Shown piece after piece: positions 15,729 through 20,477 of a DNA stretch of 20,477 nt (positions are counted from its first letter, which is position 1; each line of letters starts with the position of its first letter). The stretch comes from Deltaproteobacteria bacterium. GTDB lineage: Bacteria; Desulfobacterota_B; Binatia; UBA9968. The DNA is taken from the NCBI GenBank assembly GCA_005879255.1, contig VBKY01000244.1:7874-28350 (forward strand). The letters run 5' to 3'. The translations under genes and the position numbers were made by a program. The notes beneath the pieces were generated by a model. The model was not told where the DNA came from. It searched no databases and was given only the letters and a program-made list of their open reading frames with translations.

Positions 15729-17204
15729 ATGCGACGAGGTAAGCTTTTAGTTCACGGTTTGATGGTCCTGTTCGCTGTCTCAATCCGGTCGACGGCTTGG
15801 GCTCAGTTCAACATCGGACCTTTTGAGATAACGGGGTTCTATCAATACACAGTTGACGTGCCCACGGAGCATGCAAATCCAAATAATTCGGCGTGTCTCA
15901 GTTTCATTGTAGGACCCTTTCAATGCTCACCGGGCTTGCAAAAGAAGGGGGGCAAACCTGATTTACTTTTAATGCGGCAGCTCCTCGATTTAAACATCTT
16001 TGGAAAGTTAAACGAGAACTGGAGCGTTACTTTTGAACCGCGCTTGTTCTTCGACATGACGAAGATCGCAGATGATCACTTTCGGCAGTATGAATCCTTG
16101 CCAGCGCGATTTCCCGGCAATGGATGGATGCTGCGCGGCGGCGGAAACGATTTCAAGGCGGAGATGTGGCAAGCGTATTCGGACTTTAGAAGCGGAGGCT
16201 GGTGGGTTCGTCTCGGCAAACAGCAGATTGCCTGGGGCGAAGCGCTTGGCCTTCGCGTCCTGGACACAGTTAATCCACTGGATTTGAGCCAGAATTTATC
16301 CACCGACCGTATTTTCGAAGAGTTCGATAGGGTCCGCGTCCCCCAGTGGTTTGCCCGTGCCGACTATACGATACCGAATGAGACGATTCCTGATCTTACC
16401 GCTGAGTTTATCTTGAATCCCGGAGCCGTAGTGCCGACCATACTTCCTCCGCAAGGTTCCCCTTTCAATGTCGTGCCGGCATTCCTTAAGGTTCGTAACC
16501 GAGTAAAGCAGGGAGAACCGACCGTAGGTGGACGGATCACCGGTAGTCTAGAGCCGGTGCAGTTTTCACTGAACGGGATCTCGCGAGGAGTCAATCTTTC
16601 GGGTTGCTTATTCCCAGTATTACCGGCAGCTACCCCATGTATTCTTCTCAAAGGCGAGCACCCCCGGATCTACATCGTTGGCGGGTCAGCAAACTATAAC
16701 TGGACCTGGGCGGGAGCAGTGTTGCGGGCCGAGACCACTGTAACGCCAAACGCTCCGTTTGCAAGCAATACGGCTGGGACTCCGACGAAAGTTGTCGATC
16801 GATCTGTTTGGAAAACCGTTTTGGCAATAGATCGGCCGACCTATGTCATTCCCGGATTGGACTCTATGACCATCGGCTTTCAATTCTTTGAAACATACAC
16901 AAGCGGCAATAAGGCAGGCTTGACGGATGCCACGGGAGCCAAGCTAGACAGCAACCAGCATGTATTCTCAGTTTTCTTTCAGCAGCCTCTTTTACAGAAA
17001 CGAATGTCGCTTGAATTCTTTGGCCTATTCGACACCGATGACGCACACTGGCTGCAGCCCGGGGTTCACTGGGAGATGGGGAACCATGTCCGGCTGGATC
17101 TCTTTTATAATAAATTTGGCGGAGCGGAAAGAAGGGGCTCTCGCTTCGGAAACAACCTCAGTTTTGTCAATGGGCCGTTTTTCCGTTTTACCTATGGTTT
17201 TTGA
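15729..17204 (+). CDS. DUF1302 family outer-membrane protein
   Basis: The 491-residue product starts at ATG 15729, 5 nt after GGAGG (15718-15726 region); the GTG at 15723 would lie within that site. A Sec signal peptide covers residues ~1-25 and ends near A-W-A-Q. The mature part is beta-barrel-like, with G-K-Q-Q-I-A-W-G-E-A-L-G-L-R-V-L-D-T-V-N-P at ~residue 160, a strong DUF1302 landmark, and it ends F-F-R-F-T-Y-G-F with the terminal Phe needed for barrel assembly. DUF1302 proteins act with DUF1329 partners and RND transporters on hydrophobic compounds. The gene lies ~80 nt after the transporter and 31 nt before the DUF1329 gene. Confidence 0.9.
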   Translation: MRRGKLLVHGLMVLFAVSIRSTAWAQFNIGPFEITGFYQYTVDVPTEHANPNNSACLSFIVGPFQCSPGLQKKGGKPDLLLMRQLLDLNIFGKLNENWSVTFEPRLFFDMTKIADDHFRQYESLPARFPGNGWMLRGGGNDFKAEMWQAYSDFRSGGWWVRLGKQQIAWGEALGLRVLDTVNPLDLSQNLSTDRIFEEFDRVRVPQWFARADYTIPNETIPDLTAEFILNPGAVVPTILPPQGSPFNVVPAFLKVRNRVKQGEPTVGGRITGSLEPVQFSLNGISRGVNLSGCLFPVLPAATPCILLKGEHPRIYIVGGSANYNWTWAGAVLRAETTVTPNAPFASNTAGTPTKVVDRSVWKTVLAIDRPTYVIPGLDSMTIGFQFFETYTSGNKAGLTDATGAKLDSNQHVFSVFFQQPLLQKRMSLEFFGLFDTDDAHWLQPGVHWEMGNHVRLDLFYNKFGGAERRGSRFGNNLSFVNGPFFRFTYGF

Positions 17205-17235
17205 ACTGAGCAAGATCTGAATTGAAGGAGAGAAC

Positions 17236-18609
17236 ATGAAAAAGCGAAACTATGAAGACCTGAACTATTTCAATTATTGGACGAGAAGGGGGTTTTTAAA
17301 ACGAGCCGGCGCTTTTGTGGGAGCAGGTCTGCTCCAGCCGGTGCTTTCGCTGATCGATGCTGGTAAGACTGTTGAGGCGGCCTATCCCGAAGAGGTCCTT
17401 TCTATCGAGAAATATACTAAGGGAAAAATCAAGCCGGGGATGGTGATTTCAAAAGACAACGTCGAGCTTATCAAAGACATTGCTCCGGAAGGCCTGATGG
17501 TGGAGCTTCAACGCGGCGGTCAAATCAAGATCGGAGAAACGACACTAAGACCCGAGGCAACCCAGCCCAAGTTCTGGATAGCAGCTACATTACGTAACAA
17601 AGGTCAGGCAGTCTTGGACAAGAATGGGCAACTCTGGCACAAGGGTGGGGGAACGTGGATAGGTGGATGTCCTTTTCCTGAACCGCAGACTGCCCTTGAA
17701 GCGATGTGGGATTATAAATTTAGCCCGCGCCGCTATGACAACCTCATAGTAGTTTCAACCGTTACCCATATAGACACCAGCGGCACCGTAGTCCGAAGAG
17801 ATGAAGCGCTTTTCTTGCAGATTCAAAGCGTGGGCCGGCTTGTCCTCGACCCCAAACCGGTAAACTCGAAATATAAAGACGAGCTTCATCGGAATCTCTT
17901 ATCCATCAACAAGCCCTTTGACTCTTATGGCTTGGGGGTCTTATCAACAGTTTTTTACGACGGCTCAAAGCTCCCGGAAACTGATCTTTACATCCCGACA
18001 CTCCGACGAACGCGGCGCGTTCCCTCCACTCAGAGATTCGAGCCGGCAACGCCCTATAACGTAGCCTACACAACGGACTTTGATATCCAAGCTGACCCCG
18101 TTCTCACTTGGTCATGGACTCTCGCCGGCCGCAAGCCGATGCTTGGTCCGTCGCCGAGCAACCTGGGAACTAGGGCGAAGGGCGCCACAAGGGAAGACTT
18201 TGTCTTTCCTCCTTTTCCCGATAAATTTCCCCGTTCCACCTGGGAGCTGCGGCCTGAAATGCTTCTCCTGGATGGGGTTCCTCATCTCCCCGGCGCCAAC
18301 TATAGCAAGAAACGTGTATATTTTGATCCCATCTACCTCATAACTGAACAGGCTGATATTTGGGATCAAGCAGGAAAGCTATGGAAATATCTTCTTTTTA
18401 TCTGGGGAGATACCGGAGTGTCTGATAATGCTGGTGGTACGGCTCCTGATTTGACGGGGATTATCTTCGCTGACTTACAGAGAGATTTCCATTCCAACGT
18501 CGATTTTTATAATAAGATTGGAGACACTGAGTTTAGAGTCAACTCCCCGGACCTCACAATAGATAACTGGTGTACACCAACTGCGATGCTTCAGCGAGCG
18601 CGTCGCTAA
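17236..18609 (+). CDS. DUF1329 family protein with a Tat-type signal
   Basis: The 457-residue product has AAGGAG upstream of ATG 17236. The N-terminus contains T-R-R-G-F-L-K at residues 16-22, a twin-arginine motif, followed by a hydrophobic stretch and V-E-A-A near residue 46-49. It is thus probably exported folded. The body carries DUF1329 features: an N-terminal Y-T-K-G-K-I-K-P-G-M-V region, W-I-G-G-C-P-F-P-E-P, D-L-Y-I-P-T-L-R-R-T-R-R-V, and a C-terminal Y-L-I-T-E-Q-A-D-I. The fold is related to LolA/LolB-like lipoprotein carriers, so a periplasmic hydrophobic-ligand carrier is likely. The gene sits 31 nt after the DUF1302 gene and 38 nt before the hydrolase. Confidence 0.88.
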   Translation: MKKRNYEDLNYFNYWTRRGFLKRAGAFVGAGLLQPVLSLIDAGKTVEAAYPEEVLSIEKYTKGKIKPGMVISKDNVELIKDIAPEGLMVELQRGGQIKIGETTLRPEATQPKFWIAATLRNKGQAVLDKNGQLWHKGGGTWIGGCPFPEPQTALEAMWDYKFSPRRYDNLIVVSTVTHIDTSGTVVRRDEALFLQIQSVGRLVLDPKPVNSKYKDELHRNLLSINKPFDSYGLGVLSTVFYDGSKLPETDLYIPTLRRTRRVPSTQRFEPATPYNVAYTTDFDIQADPVLTWSWTLAGRKPMLGPSPSNLGTRAKGATREDFVFPPFPDKFPRSTWELRPEMLLLDGVPHLPGANYSKKRVYFDPIYLITEQADIWDQAGKLWKYLLFIWGDTGVSDNAGGTAPDLTGIIFADLQRDFHSNVDFYNKIGDTEFRVNSPDLTIDNWCTPTAMLQRARR

Positions 18610-18647
18610 AGATTGCTAAGACTTGGGGAATAAAAAGGAGGCTCTAT

Positions 18648-19514
18648 ATGGATCATAATCGGTATGACTACTCTCCTATTATAAAAAGGGAGCCGATCAA
18701 ATGGCCAAACGGTGAAAGAGTGGCAGTCTGGGTCATCCCCAACATCGAACACTACGAGTTCGAAATTCCTTCGACTTCTATGTACCCGTCGAATCTTGTC
18801 CCCGATATACTTGACTATGGTTGGCGGGACTACGCGCCCAGAGTGGGAGTTTGGAGGCTGATGGAAGCGCTGGATAAATACGGGATGCGCGGCAGCGTGA
18901 CTCTGAATTCATCGGTCTGCGAGCACTATCCGATTATCATAGAAGAAGGTAAGAAGCGGAACTGGGAATTTCTGGGGCACGGCATAACCAATTCTCGCCT
19001 GCTGAACGGGTTATCGGAGGAAGAGGAGAGGAAGGTGATCCGGGAGACGATTCAAACCATTACCAAGACGGTTGGAAAGGCTCCCGAGGGATGGTTAGGC
19101 CCGGCTCTGGCAGAAACCTTTATCACTCCTGATCTGTTGGCCGAAGAAGGCATCCGTTATCTTTGCGATTGGTGTAACGATGACCAGCCCTATCCCATGA
19201 AAGTTAAAAAAGGGAAGCTGATCTCAGTGCCTTATTCTGTGGAGATCAATGACATTCCGTTTTTCCTGGGGAAGGGAAACAGCGGCGCGGATTTCATGCA
19301 GGCCATCAAAGATCAGTTTGACGTCCTTTACGAGGAAGGAAAGACCAGCGGCAGAGTCATGGCCATTGCGGTGCATCCGTTCATCGTCAATGTTCCCTTC
19401 CGTCACAAATATTTTGTTCAGGCGTTGGAATACATCGCGCGCCAAAAGGACGTCTGGTTGACCACGGGCAGCGAAATCGCCAACTGGTACTATAAAAATT
19501 ATTACAAAGAATAA
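18648..19514 (+). CDS. Polysaccharide-deacetylase-family hydrolase, PuuE/imidase-like (copy 1)
   Basis: ATG 18648 follows AAGGAG with 8 nt; the product is 288 residues, starting M-D-H-N-R-Y-D-Y. The fold is the NodB/PuuE type. H111 lies in G-H-G-I-T-N-S-R-L-L, W149 in G-W-L-G-P-A-L-A-E-T, D174 in C-D-W-C-N-D-D-Q-P-Y, and H243 in A-V-H-P-F. The T-F-D-D motif of true chitin deacetylases is not evident, which points to the allantoinase (PuuE) or cyclic-imide hydrolase branch acting on cyclic amide or ureide rings, not on polysaccharide. It lacks a signal peptide and is cytoplasmic. It is part of the plus-strand operon, with an isochorismatase-type amidase 25 nt downstream. Confidence 0.88.
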   Translation: MDHNRYDYSPIIKREPIKWPNGERVAVWVIPNIEHYEFEIPSTSMYPSNLVPDILDYGWRDYAPRVGVWRLMEALDKYGMRGSVTLNSSVCEHYPIIIEEGKKRNWEFLGHGITNSRLLNGLSEEEERKVIRETIQTITKTVGKAPEGWLGPALAETFITPDLLAEEGIRYLCDWCNDDQPYPMKVKKGKLISVPYSVEINDIPFFLGKGNSGADFMQAIKDQFDVLYEEGKTSGRVMAIAVHPFIVNVPFRHKYFVQALEYIARQKDVWLTTGSEIANWYYKNYYKE

Positions 19515-19539
19515 AACGACAGTCCGTTAAGGAGGATTT

Positions 19540-20193
19540 ATGTCCAAGGACATGTTCGAGAGAGATCGTAAGTTTTATCAAGAGCGGGGCATCGGCAGTC
19601 AAATGGGATTTGGCAAGAAGCCCGCCGTTGTGGTTATCGACCTTCAGTTAGGTTTTACCGATCCTAGTTTTCCTTTGGGCGGGGACCTGGACAGAGTCGT
19701 CGAGTCCTGCAGAAAGTTGATCGATGCAGCCCACGCGAAAGACATTCCGGTCATTTTCACCACCACTGGATATGAAAAACACCTCAAAGACGCTGGCGTA
19801 TGGATAAAGAAGGTTCCGTCTAGCAAGTTGCTCCAACTCAATTCCAAGTGGGTCGAGATCGATCCGCGTCTTGGCAAAACGGATGATGATATTTTAGTTA
19901 TAAAGAAATACCCGTCTGGATTTTTTGGCACACATCTGGATACCACTCTCCACGGCATGGGCATCGACACCCTAATAGTCACGGGCTGTACGACCAGCGG
20001 ATGTGTTCGCGCAACCTGTATCGATACGGTGCAATACGGTTATTACGGCATTGTCCCAGAGGAGTGTGTCGGCGATCGGGCCGAGGGTCCCCACCTGGCT
20101 AATCTGTTCGATATCGGACAAAAATATTGCGATGTAACACGACTGAGCGAGGTTCTTGACTGGATCAGTAAGTACGAGCCAGCCGAGAAGTAA
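19540..20193 (+). CDS. Isochorismatase-family cysteine hydrolase (amidase-like)
   Basis: ATG 19540 follows AAGGAGG with 5 nt; the product is 217 residues. The family triad is visible: Asp34 in V-V-V-I-D-L-Q-L-G-F, a Lys at 122/123 in V-I-K-K-Y-P-S-G-F-F-G-T, and the nucleophilic Cys155 in G-C-T-T-S-G-C-V-R-A-T. This pattern is typical of N-carbamoylsarcosine amidase and related ureido- or amide hydrolases, cytoplasmic enzymes. Set between two PuuE-like ring hydrolases, it fits cleavage of the linear amide released by ring opening. That step is inferred from context. No signal peptide. Spacing to the next gene is 46 nt. Confidence 0.9.
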   Translation: MSKDMFERDRKFYQERGIGSQMGFGKKPAVVVIDLQLGFTDPSFPLGGDLDRVVESCRKLIDAAHAKDIPVIFTTTGYEKHLKDAGVWIKKVPSSKLLQLNSKWVEIDPRLGKTDDDILVIKKYPSGFFGTHLDTTLHGMGIDTLIVTGCTTSGCVRATCIDTVQYGYYGIVPEECVGDRAEGPHLANLFDIGQKYCDVTRLSEVLDWISKYEPAEK

Positions 20194-20239
20194 ACTGCTG
20201 GAGTAGGCAAATTAGCGAAATACCGCAGGGAGCCTTCCT

Positions 20240-20477
20240 ATGGATCACGATCGCTACGATTATTCTCCGAGCATAAAGAGACAACCTATTAAATGGCCAA
20301 ACGGCGCGCGAGTGGCACTGTGTGTCATCCCGAACATCGAACACTTCGAATTCGAAATTCCTTCTGTCGGCCATCAACCATTCAATCTAGTTCCCGATAT
20401 CATAAATTACGGATGGCGGGACTACGGTCCTCGGGTGGGCATTTGGAGGCTGATGGAAGCGCTGGATAAATACGGGA
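20240..20477 (+). CDS. Polysaccharide-deacetylase-family hydrolase, PuuE/imidase-like (copy 2, 3' end outside window)
   Basis: The first 79 codons of a second hydrolase are present, starting at ATG 20240, 7 nt after AGGGAG. About 63 of 79 residues match copy 1, and the last 36 nt of the window (20442-20477) are identical to 18850-18885. It ends beyond the window. It is probably a duplicate with a shifted substrate range: differences cluster at residues ~43-48 (T-S-M-Y-P-S versus V-G-H-Q-P-F). Confidence 0.9.
   Translation, partial: MDHDRYDYSPSIKRQPIKWPNGARVALCVIPNIEHFEFEIPSVGHQPFNLVPDIINYGWRDYGPRVGIWRLMEALDKYG

Noticed and set aside
1..20477. CRISPR arrays, insertion sequences, integrases or phage genes
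   Set aside because: I saw no regularly spaced direct repeats and no transposase or integrase motifs on either strand.

Overview
The window looks like chromosomal DNA of a diderm (Gram-negative) bacterium of medium GC content. The evidence is an AsmA/DUF748-type envelope protein, an intact DUF1302-type outer-membrane barrel, a fragment of a second barrel, and several purine-rich Shine-Dalgarno sites. A selenocysteine tRNA shows that the organism decodes UGA as Sec somewhere in its genome. DUF3047, DUF1302/DUF1329, a YCF48/RND module and a C2HC mini-protein together suggest an uncultured lineage near Desulfobacterota/Binatota, Tectomicrobia or NC10. That placement is an inference from gene families, not a proven assignment.

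The left part (1-9.8 kb) is a loosely packed, mixed-strand housekeeping region with visible decay. It holds the end of an alpha/beta hydrolase, a DUF3047 secreted protein (minus), and a polyphosphate kinase gene cut to its first 167 codons. Facing that stub on the minus strand is the last ~30 codons of an outer-membrane barrel. A diacylglycerol-kinase-type lipid kinase follows (minus); its natural start codon appears to be ATC. Then come a HAD phosphatase (minus), an AsmA/DUF748 protein (plus), a 38-residue zinc-finger-like protein (minus), RNase HII (minus) and a small secreted Ala/Pro/Lys-rich protein (minus). Long gaps contain palindromic repeats but no convincing genes.

The middle (9.99-11.4 kb) holds tRNA-Sec (minus), a decayed VapC/PIN-type toxin gene, and about 0.9 kb of apparently non-coding DNA.

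The right part (11.4-20.5 kb) is a compact plus-strand cluster with small gaps. It starts with an IclR-family regulator, then a membrane-anchored YCF48-like beta-propeller overlapping an RND/MMPL transporter. These are followed by a DUF1302 outer-membrane protein, a DUF1329 protein with a Tat-type signal, a PuuE-like polysaccharide-deacetylase-family hydrolase, an isochorismatase-family amidase, and a second copy of the hydrolase that runs off the window. The likely logic is envelope transport of a hydrophobic compound (propeller, RND, DUF1302, DUF1329) joined to cytoplasmic hydrolysis of C-N bonds, for example a cyclic imide or ureide ring opened by the deacetylase-fold enzyme and a linear amide cut by the cysteine hydrolase. 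IclR would be the substrate-sensing switch. This is the best candidate for an undescribed system in the window, and the substrate is unknown.
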